Of a stretch of 64,000 nucleotides of DNA, positions 51,449-61,026 are shown in pieces. Numbering within the stretch: position 1 is the stretch's first letter; each line of letters starts with the position of its first letter. A program made the translations under genes and the position numbers. The stretch is from Brevibacillus_H sp049846925. Lineage in GTDB: Bacteria; Bacillota; Bacilli; Brevibacillales; Brevibacillaceae. A model generated the notes under the pieces. The model was not told where the DNA came from. It did no database searches and saw nothing but the letters and a program-made list of their open reading frames with translations. Where the stretch lies: positions 1-64,000 of the forward strand of contig NZ_JBNCMT010000002.1 of the NCBI RefSeq assembly GCF_049846925.1. Reading direction: 5' to 3'.

Positions 51449-51589
51449 GGACTTCCTCCCAAACTCTGACTTACTCTCGAGCTACCACATCAGATCGATA
51501 TAAAAATTCGTTATAAAGAAATACGTGAATCCGCTTTGGAAAATTCCGATTATCTGATAAAAGAAAGGCCTACGAATATGCAAAAAGAA

Positions 51590-51620
51590 AAAACGCAGTC
51601 TGGATTTCGGCTGCGTTTTC
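51590..51620 (-). terminator. Terminator of the Big_2 surface protein gene
   Basis: AAAACGCAG and CTGCGTTTT form a stem with a short loop, 40 bp after the stop codon. Confidence 0.7.
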
Positions 51621-51661
51621 GACTGATATATGGTGGTACACAGTCTTTTGTGCTTTTTTGA

Positions 51662-54600
51662 CTATGGTGCTGATTTTACAACAACGGTAATCTTCACTCT
51701 TTTCTTTCCGTAGGATGCAGTAATTGTTGTCTCTCCTGCTTTGAGTCCTTTTATTTTTCCATCCTTCACCGTAGCAATGCTTTTGTCTTTGGAACTCCAG
51801 ACTACGCCATCTTTCTCTGTAACCAGAACTGAGTCGTTGTCTGCTGTATAAAGGGCACTCAAGGTAACTTCTACCTCGCTCTCCTCAGCAAGCTCAACTT
51901 CTGTCTGACTCGCTGTCAGCTTTTTCAGCGTGACATCGATAGGGATTGTTACTGTTTTTTCATCAAACGTTGCAGTAATTGTACCCTTGCCAAACTTGCC
52001 GGTTGAGACAACATAGCCATCCTTATCGATTTCTACAATTTGAGGTGATGAGAAATTCCACTCGACACGATGGTCGTTCGTTACTTCGAAATTTTTTGTT
52101 TTCGAAACCCAGGCCAACAGTTTTAGTGGCTTACTGCTTCTATTTCCAGGTTTTAACGAAAGCTTCTCTACGTTAAAGGAAAGAGATTCTATGGAATCAC
52201 CAAACAGAGCAATTTTGAGAGTTTTTCCACCATATCGCGCGATAATCGTTCCTTTTCCGCTCTTATTTACGGTAATGGTACCCTCGTCATCTACCGTAGC
52301 AAAATTTTCGCTGCCCCCATCAATTGACCAGTCTATTTCATCCCCTGTCAAATCCACGATCGTTTTATCAGACAAAACTGCTTTCACAGGAATGCTTACG
52401 GATTTTTCTGGGGCAACCACCAGTTTTTTGACTGTCGTCTGGATCGATTTTATCGTGGAATCTACCTGAATCACGACTTGTTTTCCGCCGAAGGAAGCTG
52501 TCACATCGATTTTGCCAAAATCCTTGGCAGCAATGATTCCATCTTTACTCACTGTAAATGCACTCTGGTTCTCATTGTATTTCCAGTCCACCTTGGATGG
52601 ATCAACTGGAACTGTACTACCATCTTGGAGGACAGCTACAAGAGTGATCGGATTGTCCTGTGTACTGGTTCCAGGTTTAAGTGCAACCTTTGTTTTTGAA
52701 GCTTTCAGCAACTTAATAGTGGAGTCGACGGTGAATTCAATCGTATTTGACTCAAAAGTTGCTTTGATCGATGCAATTCCGTAGTCTTTGACGGAGATCG
52801 TACCATTATCTACAGTTGCCACCGCAGCATTGGAGGATGTCCATGTGGCAAGACCGGTAACGTTTTTTCTCGATCCATCCGAATACATCGCTTCCAGCGT
52901 CACAGGATACGTATCACCAGGCCGTTTCACGATCATTGTTGTACTAGGGCTTGCACTCAATCCAGTTAGTGTAACTGGTATTGGAATAGGAACGGGAGTA
53001 GGTGAATTAACGGTTACTTCAAACGTTTTTGACTCAAACGTTGCTTTGATCATAGCCGTTCCATAGCCTACGACAGTAATCGTACCCTTATCGGCAGTCG
53101 CCACCGCAGCATTGGAGGTTGTCCAGGTAGCCTGATCGGTAACGGATTTTTTTGATCCATCCGAATAGGTTGCTTCCAACGTCACTGGATACGTATCGCC
53201 TGGTTTTTTCTCGATTTTCGTTGCATTTGGGTTAGCAGTCAATCCCGTTATTGTGGCTGGAGGTGGAGCTTGATCACTGACAACAATTTCAATCTTTTTT
53301 GCCCCATGCGATGCTCTGACCGTTGTAATTCCTTTGCCTACAACAGTAATTATACCTTTATCGACAGTTGCCACCTCAGTATTGTAGGCTTCCCACGTAG
53401 CGAGTTCGGTAACATCTTTTTTCGATCCATCCGAATAGGTCGCTTCCAGCGTCACAGCATACGTATCGCCGGGTTGTTTCACGATCCACGTTGCACTTGG
53501 GGTAGGAGTCAATTCAGTTACTCTGGGTTTCGTGGGATCGTTAGACTCGACGGTTAATCTAATCGATTTTCCCTCGAATGTGGCTTTGATCGTTGTATAT
53601 CCTAAACCTACGACAGTAATCATGCCCTTATCGACAGTTGCAACATTTGAATTGTCAGTTTTCCACTTAGCCAAATCGGTGACCGTTTTTTTCGATCCAT
53701 CCGAATAAATCGCTTCCAGCGTCACAGGATACGTATCGCCAGGTGCCGTCAAGATCGTAGTTTCACTCGGGGTAGCAATCAATCCCGTTACTGTAGGTGT
53801 ATTGGGATCGCCTGCATCGATCGTTAATTCAACCGATTTATTCCCATACGTTGCTGTGATCGTAGCTTTTCCGTAGCCTACGACAACAATCGTACCGTAA
53901 TTTATTGTCGCCACCGCAGGATTGGAGGTTGTCCAGGTAGCCTTGTTATTAACGAACTCTGTCGTTCCATTGGAATAGACCGCTTGCAGCCATACATTAT
54001 ATGCTTCGCCAGGTTTTTTCACGATCGTTGTTTCACTTGGAATGGTTTTTAATTCAACTACTGTGACCGGAGGCGGATCGGTGGCCTCAACGATTATTTC
54101 ATACGTTTTTGTCTCAAAAGTTGCTTTGATCGTAGCCGTTCCGGGGCCAACGACAGAAATTTCCCCTTTATCTACAGTCGCCACCGCAGGGTCGGAGGTT
54201 GTCCACGTAGCAAGGTTGTCTGCCGGTTTCACCGATCCATCCGAATAACTTGCAAACAGATCCACTTGATACTTGTTACCAGTATGTTTCACGATCTTTT
54301 TTACATTAAAGTTGGTATACAATTCAGTTACTCTAAGTCTATTGCCATCGATCAGTACAATATCCTGCGTGGTACTTTGGTTGGCGATAATGATACCCTC
54401 ACTTCCTTCAGGAGTGGGATACCCGTCCTTTGCAGCTTTTGCAAAATATTGACCAGCCTGAAGACCACCAATCACATAGTTTCCATCCTTGTCCGTATAT
54501 GCGGTGTAGGCACCGGCGTTTCTCGAATCATAAACCGTTACCAAAGCATGCGGAACCTTATTCCCATATTCATCTGTAACGACGCCTGTAAGCGTTCCAT

Positions 54601-55621
54601 TATCCGCACTTGGTGCATAAGGGATGGTGAAATCAACGTTACATACTCCCGACTTTTCACATTGGATGTAACCCTTATCCACAACTACGACTACACCCAA
54701 ATCCTTGTTCTCCACTTCAGCTCGTACTTTATACGATCCAGACATAATGATGTCAGATTGGAACTCACCTTCATTCGGGTAGAACTCATAGCCGTGTTCA
54801 GCCGACTTCATCGTCACCAGAACATCGATATTGCCATCTGACAATTTTTCGCCTGTTGCATACTCCTTAACAGTACCAAGCACCTTTGAGGCATCCCCAC
54901 TATTTGCTGTAGGGATGTAAATGTGAAGATCCTTTGTTACGCCAGCAGCAATTTCATAAAAACTTCCATAGGTACGAACGAGCCCCCCGCCTGCATAGGT
55001 TTCTGCTGTGAGCGTATAGGCAGGTTTAATAGGAGAATATTCCGCTGGCGGGATTCCGCCAATCGAGAATTTGCTTATGCCATCGCCAAATTTCGTGTTA
55101 CCGGAAAACGTCCAAGTCCGTTTGTTTTTCGGGTCAGTAAGTGAAACACCGTAATAACCTTCAGGTGCTTGAGCGCCACTAACCGTTACGACTCCTTCAA
55201 ATGCGCCTGTTGCGCTGCCAGCAGTAAGAGATAATGGGAAAGAAAGAACTGTTTCTTTTCCGCTATCAATACGGATATCCTCTTGGCGAAACGACAGATT
55301 GCTAATCCCTGCACTGAGTGCATAAGAATCCTGCGGCAGTCCGCTGAACGAGAAGTTTCCATCTGCATCCGAATTTGCTGTCCATTGTTTGGATCGGTCT
55401 GTTTCACTTCTCAGCTCTACCATTTGTCCCGGTAGCCCTTTTCCATCTTGGTCTGTTACGGTTCCTCTCAGTATCCCAGTCGCGTCCACAGACTCATCTT
55501 GACTATTCTTTGCCTTGTTTACTTCTGTGTCACTTGCGGCGCTAACAATGGATGGCATTCCACCCATCAGTAGAGCCAAAATTAAAAAGATTTTGGCTGT
55601 CCAGCTTACGCTATTTTTCAT
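51662..55621 (-). CDS. Large surface protein with ten Big_2 domains
   Basis: The 1319-residue exported protein begins with a signal peptide (TAKIFLILALLMGGMPSIVSA). Two carboxypeptidase-regulatory-like domains are seen (GTVTDQDGKGLPGQMVEL near residue 55 and GVVTDEYGNKVPHALVTV near 345), with two further beta domains between. From about residue 440 ten bacterial Ig-like (Big_2) repeats follow, each with TWTTSNPAVATVDKG- and ATIKATF-type strands; six are close copies and the last four diverged. There is no LPXTG or S-layer domain, so anchoring is unclear. A role in adhesion or the cell surface is likely. The ATG at 55621 follows AAAAGGGG. Confidence 0.87.
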   Translation of the reverse strand: MKNSVSWTAKIFLILALLMGGMPSIVSAASDTEVNKAKNSQDESVDATGILRGTVTDQDGKGLPGQMVELRSETDRSKQWTANSDADGNFSFSGLPQDSYALSAGISNLSFRQEDIRIDSGKETVLSFPLSLTAGSATGAFEGVVTVSGAQAPEGYYGVSLTDPKNKRTWTFSGNTKFGDGISKFSIGGIPPAEYSPIKPAYTLTAETYAGGGLVRTYGSFYEIAAGVTKDLHIYIPTANSGDASKVLGTVKEYATGEKLSDGNIDVLVTMKSAEHGYEFYPNEGEFQSDIIMSGSYKVRAEVENKDLGVVVVVDKGYIQCEKSGVCNVDFTIPYAPSADNGTLTGVVTDEYGNKVPHALVTVYDSRNAGAYTAYTDKDGNYVIGGLQAGQYFAKAAKDGYPTPEGSEGIIIANQSTTQDIVLIDGNRLRVTELYTNFNVKKIVKHTGNKYQVDLFASYSDGSVKPADNLATWTTSDPAVATVDKGEISVVGPGTATIKATFETKTYEIIVEATDPPPVTVVELKTIPSETTIVKKPGEAYNVWLQAVYSNGTTEFVNNKATWTTSNPAVATINYGTIVVVGYGKATITATYGNKSVELTIDAGDPNTPTVTGLIATPSETTILTAPGDTYPVTLEAIYSDGSKKTVTDLAKWKTDNSNVATVDKGMITVVGLGYTTIKATFEGKSIRLTVESNDPTKPRVTELTPTPSATWIVKQPGDTYAVTLEATYSDGSKKDVTELATWEAYNTEVATVDKGIITVVGKGITTVRASHGAKKIEIVVSDQAPPPATITGLTANPNATKIEKKPGDTYPVTLEATYSDGSKKSVTDQATWTTSNAAVATADKGTITVVGYGTAMIKATFESKTFEVTVNSPTPVPIPIPVTLTGLSASPSTTMIVKRPGDTYPVTLEAMYSDGSRKNVTGLATWTSSNAAVATVDNGTISVKDYGIASIKATFESNTIEFTVDSTIKLLKASKTKVALKPGTSTQDNPITLVAVLQDGSTVPVDPSKVDWKYNENQSAFTVSKDGIIAAKDFGKIDVTASFGGKQVVIQVDSTIKSIQTTVKKLVVAPEKSVSIPVKAVLSDKTIVDLTGDEIDWSIDGGSENFATVDDEGTITVNKSGKGTIIARYGGKTLKIALFGDSIESLSFNVEKLSLKPGNRSSKPLKLLAWVSKTKNFEVTNDHRVEWNFSSPQIVEIDKDGYVVSTGKFGKGTITATFDEKTVTIPIDVTLKKLTASQTEVELAEESEVEVTLSALYTADNDSVLVTEKDGVVWSSKDKSIATVKDGKIKGLKAGETTITASYGKKRVKITVVVKSAP

Positions 55622-55728
55622 GTTGTGTGCCCCTTTTAGTAGAATAAAATGCAATACATCTTGATTCTGAAATTCTACCGAACCATTCTCACAAAAAACT
55701 CACAAAACTGGATCGAAAATAATGCATA

Positions 55729-55771
55729 AAAAAAACAGCACCTGAATGAAATCTCAAGTGCCGTTTTTTTG
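55729..55771 (-). terminator. Terminator of the hemerythrin gene
   Basis: GGCACTTGAGATTTC and the matching TCAGGTGCTG form a stem between A- and T-runs, directly after the stop at 55773. Confidence 0.75.
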
Positions 55772-55772
55772 T

Positions 55773-56297
55773 CTACTGCTTGGCTTTTACATTGGCATAA
55801 AGCTGAAAATATACCTCTCTTTTTTCTTCAAGAGATAACTTGTTTTCCATCAGGGGGAAAAGTGTATGATCTTCCTTTTTAATGTGCTCTCTGATAAAGG
55901 ACACAAAGTTTTTCGCCGCTCCATTTACTTGTTCTACATGGTCATTCGTCCAGCTATTTTTTAAAGAAGAAATGGAGTGTTGAAGCTGCTGAAATAAGCT
56001 TCGAAGCTGTTCGTGCTCAGCTATAATATCAGGAATAATCCCGCTTTCAAACCCGATGTGCCTGCCTAAGACTGGAAACAACGCCTCTTCTTCATTATAA
56101 AAATGCGGCTCTAACTCTTTGTTAATTTTCTGTTCCACTTCAAGCAACCCTGTTAGTTTCTGCGATTGTTCTTGTGGAGCAGTAATGGAGTCCAGACGAA
56201 CGAGCAACTGGTTTAATTCTTCTGTATGCTGCATCGCCTTTTCATGCTCTTGTGCAAATGCCATCACTTCTGACGTGAGATAAGGTGCGTGATACAT
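55773..56297 (-). CDS. Hemerythrin HHE-domain protein
   Basis: The 174-residue protein has the HHE four-helix bundle that binds a di-iron centre for oxygen or reactive nitrogen handling. Likely ligands lie in ELEPHFYNEEEALFP, IIAEHEQLRSLF and FIREHIKKEDHTLFPLME, and the start has EHEKAMQHTEEL. The ATG at 56297 follows GAGGGTTACG; 38 further codons upstream in the open frame lack a site. It is a single gene. Such proteins in anaerobic Bacilli often protect FeS enzymes, which would fit this island-rich genome. Confidence 0.88.
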   Translation of the reverse strand: MYHAPYLTSEVMAFAQEHEKAMQHTEELNQLLVRLDSITAPQEQSQKLTGLLEVEQKINKELEPHFYNEEEALFPVLGRHIGFESGIIPDIIAEHEQLRSLFQQLQHSISSLKNSWTNDHVEQVNGAAKNFVSFIREHIKKEDHTLFPLMENKLSLEEKREVYFQLYANVKAKQ

Positions 56298-56391
56298 CGT
56301 AACCCTCCTGTACAGATAATAATATCCATTGTAAACATATCTATTTTTTCTTATCCTCTCTTCTAAAATTCGCATCTTTCTTCTTCTGTCA

Positions 56392-56428
56392 AAAAGAAAA
56401 ATCCCTTCCAACTTTCGTAGAAGGGATC
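56392..56428 (-). terminator. Terminator of the tatD-like gene
   Basis: GATCCCTTC and GAAGGGATTTTT form a stem on the minus strand, followed by a T-rich run. Confidence 0.8.
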
Positions 56429-56466
56429 ACCGACTTTTCCATTTCAACTAATTCAATCATGCATAC

Positions 56467-57258
56467 CTAAACCCCAAAAAACTCCTTCGCTGTTTTCGTA
56501 GTAGCATTAGCAACTTCCTCAGGAGTCATTCCCAAACAATGAGCGACTGCATGCGAGATATGTCTCAGATACATCGGTTCATTTCGTCCATCCACAGGTT
56601 TTTCTTTTAAGTCACGAGGCGTTAGAAACGGAGCGTCCGTCTCGATCATCAAACGATTCAAAGGAATCTTTTTCACAAGCTCCCGCAGATGCTTCCCCCG
56701 CCGTTCATCACAAACCCACCCGGTAATCCCGATATGGAAATCCATGTCCAGATAGGTTTCCAATTCTTTGGCACTTCCCGTAAAGCAGTGTACGACCGCT
56801 CGATTGATTCGTTGGCGATGTTCTTTCAGAATGGAAAGAAAGTCAAGATGCGCATCTCTCTCATGCAAAAACAACGGCATTTGGAGATCAGTAGCTAAGT
56901 TGATTTGTTCGATAAACCACTTTCTTTGCACATCTCGAGGCGAGAAATCACGGTTATAATCCAGACCGCACTCCCCAATGGCAACAACGTGAGGCAGCGA
57001 TGCGAGTTCTCTCAATTTACTGATGGTAGAATCGCTACAGCTTTTTGCATCATGAGGATGAATACCTGCCGTGGAAAATAACTTTCCATTGGAGCGACTC
57101 GCATATTTTGAGGCATCTATGCTGTTTCTTAGGCTTGTCCCTGTCAAAATAAGCGGATAGATTCCTTGTTCCACCGCTCTTGAGACGACTTCCTCGCGAT
57201 CCTGTTGAAAGGAGCGGTGCATAAGGTTAACTCCAATATCAATAATCTGTGTGTTCAA
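56467..57258 (-). CDS. TatD-family DNase
   Basis: TatD proteins are metal-dependent nucleases of the amidohydrolase fold. The protein of about 263 residues has the metal ligands in GIHPHDA, GECGLDYNRDFSP (Glu), FLHERDAH, VVHCFTGS and IETDAPFLTP, all conserved positions of the family. The N-terminal IDIGVNLMH takes the place of the usual IDTHCHL. I prefer the TTG at 57258, about nine bases after AAGGG; the TTG three codons earlier is an alternative. It is a single gene closed by a terminator. The name does not imply a part in Tat export. Confidence 0.87.
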   Translation of the reverse strand: MNTQIIDIGVNLMHRSFQQDREEVVSRAVEQGIYPLILTGTSLRNSIDASKYASRSNGKLFSTAGIHPHDAKSCSDSTISKLRELASLPHVVAIGECGLDYNRDFSPRDVQRKWFIEQINLATDLQMPLFLHERDAHLDFLSILKEHRQRINRAVVHCFTGSAKELETYLDMDFHIGITGWVCDERRGKHLRELVKKIPLNRLMIETDAPFLTPRDLKEKPVDGRNEPMYLRHISHAVAHCLGMTPEEVANATTKTAKEFFGV

Positions 57259-57267
57259 AAGAATCAA

Positions 57268-57445
57268 TCCCTTCTATATACAGCAATCGTATGCATGTCA
57301 ATTTTTGGTTGGTACCCATTATAACGAATTGAGTGGACAAGTTCTAGTTAAATTACCAATCTATACCGCATACATTTTCGTGAGCTTTGATCAACCGAGC
57401 AAATGCCTCCCGATCCCCTGCCTGTGCCCACTCCTTGGTTATCTG
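57268..57445. other. Intergenic region between tatD-like and epimerase genes
   Basis: No plausible gene is seen. A plus-strand frame crosses the region but has no ribosome binding site and overlaps genes at both ends, so it is not called. Confidence 0.5.
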
Positions 57446-57502
57446 CTAAAAATCCCATATCATCTTCACGTTTACCATCGTGGAGATACATGGGATTTTT
57501 TG
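57446..57502. terminator. Bidirectional terminator next to the epimerase gene
   Basis: AAAATCCCAT pairs with ATGGGATTTT around a 30-base loop, with T runs on both strands. Confidence 0.75.
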
Positions 57503-57503
57503 T

Positions 57504-57523
57504 TAGTGATTAATCAATCACTA
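57504..57523. promoter_or_regulatory. Operator-like palindrome at the epimerase stop codon
   Basis: TAGTGATT and AATCACTA are perfect 8-bp arms around a 4-base centre and overlap the stop codon of the epimerase gene. It matches four more sites around the TetR gene at 58512, 58549, 58593 and 59181. Confidence 0.6.
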
Positions 57524-58489
57524 TATAAGATGCCCATTATTGTTTTGAAGCATGCGAACCGTATCGGCAATTCCCTCTTCAAAGGATGTCATACGAACTG
57601 GACCGATCAACCGCTCGTATTTGTCTCTACTCAAGATAAGGGGCTCTTCTGTTAAGTAGAGCATTTCCACTACTTCCTTCATCACCGGCACAACTAGGCC
57701 AATCAATGATAGACTTATTTTTCCTAGAGGAAAGACGGGCTTGGAAATTCCGCTTGCCTTGCTGGCGATTTGCACGATCTCTTTACCCGAAATCAGACCA
57801 GCACCTGGAATATTCCAGTTTTCCCCCCAAGTATCTTCCTTGGCGGCCAGTTCCGCAATCATAAACGCCGCATCCGGCAAGTAAATAAATTCCCGAGGGA
57901 CACGCATGTTTCCGATGAATAATGCCATCTTGCCAGCAGCAATTGCTTCGAGCGTCGAGCCCAGATAAGAAGCCTCATTGGCTGTGGGACCATAGTAATC
58001 TGGCAACCGGACAATCATTACCTTGGCCTTGCTCCAACGGCTGTCGAACAGCATCTTCTCATAGGCAAGACGTGTCTTCCCTTTTCTAGTATGCGGCTGT
58101 TTCGGATGTTCCTCCGTCACCCGGTCCATCTGTCTTCTTCCATAAGGATAAATGCCGTCAATCGCAACGACCTTCAAGCCTAACTGATCAGCAGCCTCCA
58201 TCACTGATTCGCCAAGAGGAATCAGCTTGGTTTCCATCTCGTGATACGGCACGTTCGCACAATGGAATAGGACATCCGCATCTTCTGCAGCCTTAACTAT
58301 GTCATGTGGACGGAAAGCGTCACCTGTTGCAATCAGTAGATTCTCTGGATTTCCGAGTTTAGCCCTAAGTCTCTCGAGCTTTTGCAAAGATCTGCCAAAA
58401 GCCACCGTGTGTATCCCTCGCTTGACCAATTCCTCCGTAATCGCAGCACCCGTACCACCAGTTGCTCCTACGACAATCGCATTTTTCAC
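57521..58489 (-). CDS. NAD-dependent epimerase/dehydratase-like protein
   Basis: The 322-residue protein is an extended SDR with the N-terminal Rossmann motif VVGATGGTGAAITEELVKRG and a YPYGRRQ segment near the active Tyr. VMIVRLPDYYGPTANEAS and REFIYLPDAAFMIAEL follow. The usual YxxxK is in an altered form (TRLAYEKML). The substrate is unknown. The GTG at 58489 follows GAGGTGATCCTT and is preferred; the open frame extends 15 codons further upstream. The adjacent TetR gene and its operator sites suggest that it is a regulated detoxification or sugar-modifying enzyme. Confidence 0.8.
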   Translation of the reverse strand: MKNAIVVGATGGTGAAITEELVKRGIHTVAFGRSLQKLERLRAKLGNPENLLIATGDAFRPHDIVKAAEDADVLFHCANVPYHEMETKLIPLGESVMEAADQLGLKVVAIDGIYPYGRRQMDRVTEEHPKQPHTRKGKTRLAYEKMLFDSRWSKAKVMIVRLPDYYGPTANEASYLGSTLEAIAAGKMALFIGNMRVPREFIYLPDAAFMIAELAAKEDTWGENWNIPGAGLISGKEIVQIASKASGISKPVFPLGKISLSLIGLVVPVMKEVVEMLYLTEEPLILSRDKYERLIGPVRMTSFEEGIADTVRMLQNNNGHLI

Positions 58490-58511
58490 AAGGATCACCT
58501 CATTCAATTTT

Positions 58512-58612
58512 TGTAATTGATCAATCACTAACAAAACTTGGTGTTTACTTAGTTATTGATCAATTACTAACTTGATGACAATGTATCATGTAGTTAGTGA
58601 TCAGTCAATAAC
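58512..58612. promoter_or_regulatory. Three operator-like sites before the epimerase gene
   Basis: Three near-palindromes of one type lie here: AATTGATCAATCACTAA (58515-58531), TTAGT then ATTGATCAAT then ACTAA (58549-58570) and GTTAGTGATCAGTCAATAAC (58593-58612). All share TTAGTGATT and AATCACTAA half-sites. They lie between the TetR gene and the epimerase start and are likely its operators. Confidence 0.7.
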
Positions 58613-58636
58613 AACTTTTCAAAAATTATTCCTACT

Positions 58637-59158
58637 TCAAAATTCCTTTAATTCGGGCATGTTCAGTGCTGTCGAAATGTTGCACAACATTCCTCTAGCC
58701 AAAAACAGCATCGTCCGTTCCTCGGGATTCGCAATACCGGCTGCACGAAAAGCGTCCAGTACCATACGGCGCACTTCCCTGAATCCATTGCGCATCGCTT
58801 CCTGTATCAATTCTTCCTGGATCGTTTGAGCTTGCATTTGCAGCAGAATTTCATTCCGGTAGGAGTTCAGAATTTCATCATAAGCCATGATTAAATCAGT
58901 TTCCAACTGTTCCGGTGATGCTAATTCCACGACTTTACGGAAAGAATCGATCACTCGTGTCCATGATACCTCCAGCGCTGCGAGCAATAAGGCTTCTTTT
59001 GTTGAGAAAAAACGAAAGATATATGGCTGCGATATTTGGATCCGTTGTGCCACTTGTGCAGTCGTTGCCCGATAGTACCCAATCTCTGCGAACACCTCAA
59101 TTGCTGCAGAGATTATCTCGGTTTTGCGATTAACTGATGTCGTCTCGGATTTCGCCAT
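58637..59158 (-). CDS. TetR family regulator
   Basis: The 173-residue protein has the TetR N-terminal helix-turn-helix (TEIISAAIEVFAEIGYYRATTAQVAQRIQISQPYIFRFF) and a helical ligand-binding C-terminal domain (LETDLIMAYDEILNSYRNEILLQMQAQTIQEELIQEA). The ATG at 59158 follows AAAGGCGG; 56 further open codons upstream are not used. A site of the same type as those before the epimerase gene lies just upstream (59181-59202), so the regulator probably controls itself and the epimerase. The effector is unknown. Confidence 0.92.
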   Translation of the reverse strand: MAKSETTSVNRKTEIISAAIEVFAEIGYYRATTAQVAQRIQISQPYIFRFFSTKEALLLAALEVSWTRVIDSFRKVVELASPEQLETDLIMAYDEILNSYRNEILLQMQAQTIQEELIQEAMRNGFREVRRMVLDAFRAAGIANPEERTMLFLARGMLCNISTALNMPELKEF

Positions 59159-59180
59159 TGGATTACCGCCTTTATTACAG

Positions 59181-59202
59181 GTTAGTGATTCATCAATCAG
59201 TT
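59181..59202. promoter_or_regulatory. Operator-like site upstream of the tetR-type gene
   Basis: GTTAGTGATTCATCAATCAGTT shares the TTAGTGATT and AATCA halves with the other sites. It lies 23 bp before the start codon, as expected for autoregulation. Confidence 0.6.
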
Positions 59203-59242
59203 CTCTATTATATACCAAGATTAGCCTCGATACAATTCGGAC

Positions 59243-59302
59243 GAAAAACCCCCCTCCACAAACCTTGAAAATGAGAGAACCTGACAGGTTTATGAAGGGG
59301 GA
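59243..59302 (-). terminator. Terminator of the YcdB-domain gene
   Basis: CCCCCTTCATAAACCT pairs with AGGTTTGTGGAGGGGG across a 20-base loop and is followed by five Ts on the minus strand. Confidence 0.75.
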
Positions 59303-59306
59303 TCGA

Positions 59307-60776
59307 TTATTTTGGTTGGGCATCAATACTCAGTGGAACGTTTTTTCCTTTAGGGACAAACACCAGTTGCACGTCATCTTTTTCCTCGGAATACAGGTAA
59401 CACAATTCCCACTCAAGTTCTGCCAGCAGCATTTCTTTTGCCGTATCGGCTGAAATCGTCACCTTGCCTTCTTGAAACTTCTTGTCTAGACGAATCGGTT
59501 CCACTGTCAGTCCCACGATTTTTCCCGTAGTAGGTTCCGTTTCAATCAGCCAGGACTCTCCGTTCACAGGAATCCCATTTACCAATCGGTGCACAAGGTA
59601 GTTGTTCTCAAGTTGCTTGATCTGTACACCTTCTACTTTCTGGTTCATATTTCTCTCCAAAAAGGTTGTAATAATCTGTTTTTTCGCCTGTTCCGTCAGT
59701 CCGGTGTAGGGCTTTTTCAGATACTGCTTCTCCACCTTGGCACTCAGAAGTTGCCCCGTTTCCGCTTCCAACTCGATTTTGATTGCCTTTAACTCCCCGT
59801 ATTGCTTGGATGTCCAGGTGTACAAAATTGCTGAAGCAGTGTCAGAATCTGTTTCCCTTACTTCACTAGCGGAAAATGCAAGCTCATTTGGCTTGATCCC
59901 CCACTCTTCTGCAACAAAGCGGTTCAATTCATCAATGGAACGAAATGCCAAGTTGCTTCCCTTCCCTTGCAAGGGTTGCCTTTGCAGTTTCCAGTCAATC
60001 GGTTCTACAGGTGTACCGTTTACCGCATTGAGTGGCCCAAAATAGTTGGGCACGAATTGCAATTTTGCTTCACGATCGCCTTGCTCTGCAGTATATTGTA
60101 GTTTCATATTGAGCAGCTTGGCATACGATTGCTTGATTGTTTCTGGTGTTTTCCAATTGGGAGGAAGCTCCACATTGGATTCATCCCACTTGTTGTCAAA
60201 ATTGGTTTTTAAGCCAAGAATGCTTCCATCACCATCCACCCTGATTTCAATCCACTTTTTCTTCACGGGTAGTTGATTGAGGCTCGGATAAAGCACAACC
60301 GTTTTGACCCCCGCTTTTTCATTGGCAATTGTCTCGTCTGCGACATGGAAATTCTCCATTAAAACAATATCAGCGAATCCAGACGCCCGCTCTTTTGCCA
60401 ATTCATCACTTGGGGGCTCTGCGGAAGCTGCCTTTGGCAAGACCATGCTATAGTGGCTAAGCTGTCCTTCCGAACCAAAGGTGATCCTCACGTTTTTACT
60501 GCTTTTCCCATTCTTCTGCGGGCTGCTTAACGACAAAAAGCTGTTCTCCCCATTTTGGCTAAAATAGGCTTGATCCGTATCCAGTTTTTTCCATTCCGGT
60601 AAGTATTCTTTCAAGTCTTCCAGTAGTTCCTGAATATGAGCAGGAATCTCCGTAGTTGAAATCACGTTTGTTGTGCCGGCGTTTCCTTGTGTAAGTGGTT
60701 GTTCGGAAAAAACGGGCTGAACGAATAATAGCGAACTTGCTATTACCATCATTGGGATCGTTCTCATTTTTTTCAA
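59307..60776 (-). CDS. Secreted YcdB-domain protein
   Basis: The protein of about 489 residues has a signal peptide (TIPMMVIASSLLFVQPVFS). At least two YcdB/YcdC-type domains follow, with motifs like KKKWIEIRVDGDGSILGLKTNF and LVHRLVNGIPVNGESWLIETEPTTGKIVGLTVE. These domains resemble the PepSY/FTP pro-domains of metalloproteases, and such proteins are often linked to wall or protease control. There is no catalytic domain. I prefer the TTG at 60776 after GAAGGTG; the frame is open ten codons earlier. It is a single gene with a terminator. Confidence 0.72.
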   Translation of the reverse strand: MKKMRTIPMMVIASSLLFVQPVFSEQPLTQGNAGTTNVISTTEIPAHIQELLEDLKEYLPEWKKLDTDQAYFSQNGENSFLSLSSPQKNGKSSKNVRITFGSEGQLSHYSMVLPKAASAEPPSDELAKERASGFADIVLMENFHVADETIANEKAGVKTVVLYPSLNQLPVKKKWIEIRVDGDGSILGLKTNFDNKWDESNVELPPNWKTPETIKQSYAKLLNMKLQYTAEQGDREAKLQFVPNYFGPLNAVNGTPVEPIDWKLQRQPLQGKGSNLAFRSIDELNRFVAEEWGIKPNELAFSASEVRETDSDTASAILYTWTSKQYGELKAIKIELEAETGQLLSAKVEKQYLKKPYTGLTEQAKKQIITTFLERNMNQKVEGVQIKQLENNYLVHRLVNGIPVNGESWLIETEPTTGKIVGLTVEPIRLDKKFQEGKVTISADTAKEMLLAELEWELCYLYSEEKDDVQLVFVPKGKNVPLSIDAQPK

Positions 60777-60946
60777 GACTTTCACCTTCCTGTTTTTCAA
60801 ATACACAGATTTACGCTAATTTTTGCATCATAAATAGTACGAATCAGAACTTGAAAAGGTTTCCAATTTATTTGATTTTTTACAGATTTTTTAATAGTTA
60901 TAGTGCAAATAGACCCTTGAAGAATCGAGGCAAAATCACAACATAC

Positions 60947-60993
60947 AAAAAAGCTGCCCCATTGTCATTTTTCATGACCTTTGGGACAGCCCC
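60947..60993 (-). terminator. Terminator of the arginase-ABC transporter operon
   Basis: GGGCTGTCCC and GGGGCAGC flank a hairpin with CATGAAAAATG in the loop and are followed by six Ts on the minus strand. Confidence 0.8.
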
Positions 60994-61026
60994 AGACCCA
61001 GACGCTGTAGGAGATTCTTCTCCAGC

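Noticed and set aside
57251..57655. 134-codon plus-strand frame
   Set aside because: It overlaps the ends of two supported genes and a terminator, has no ribosome binding site and no protein-like pattern.
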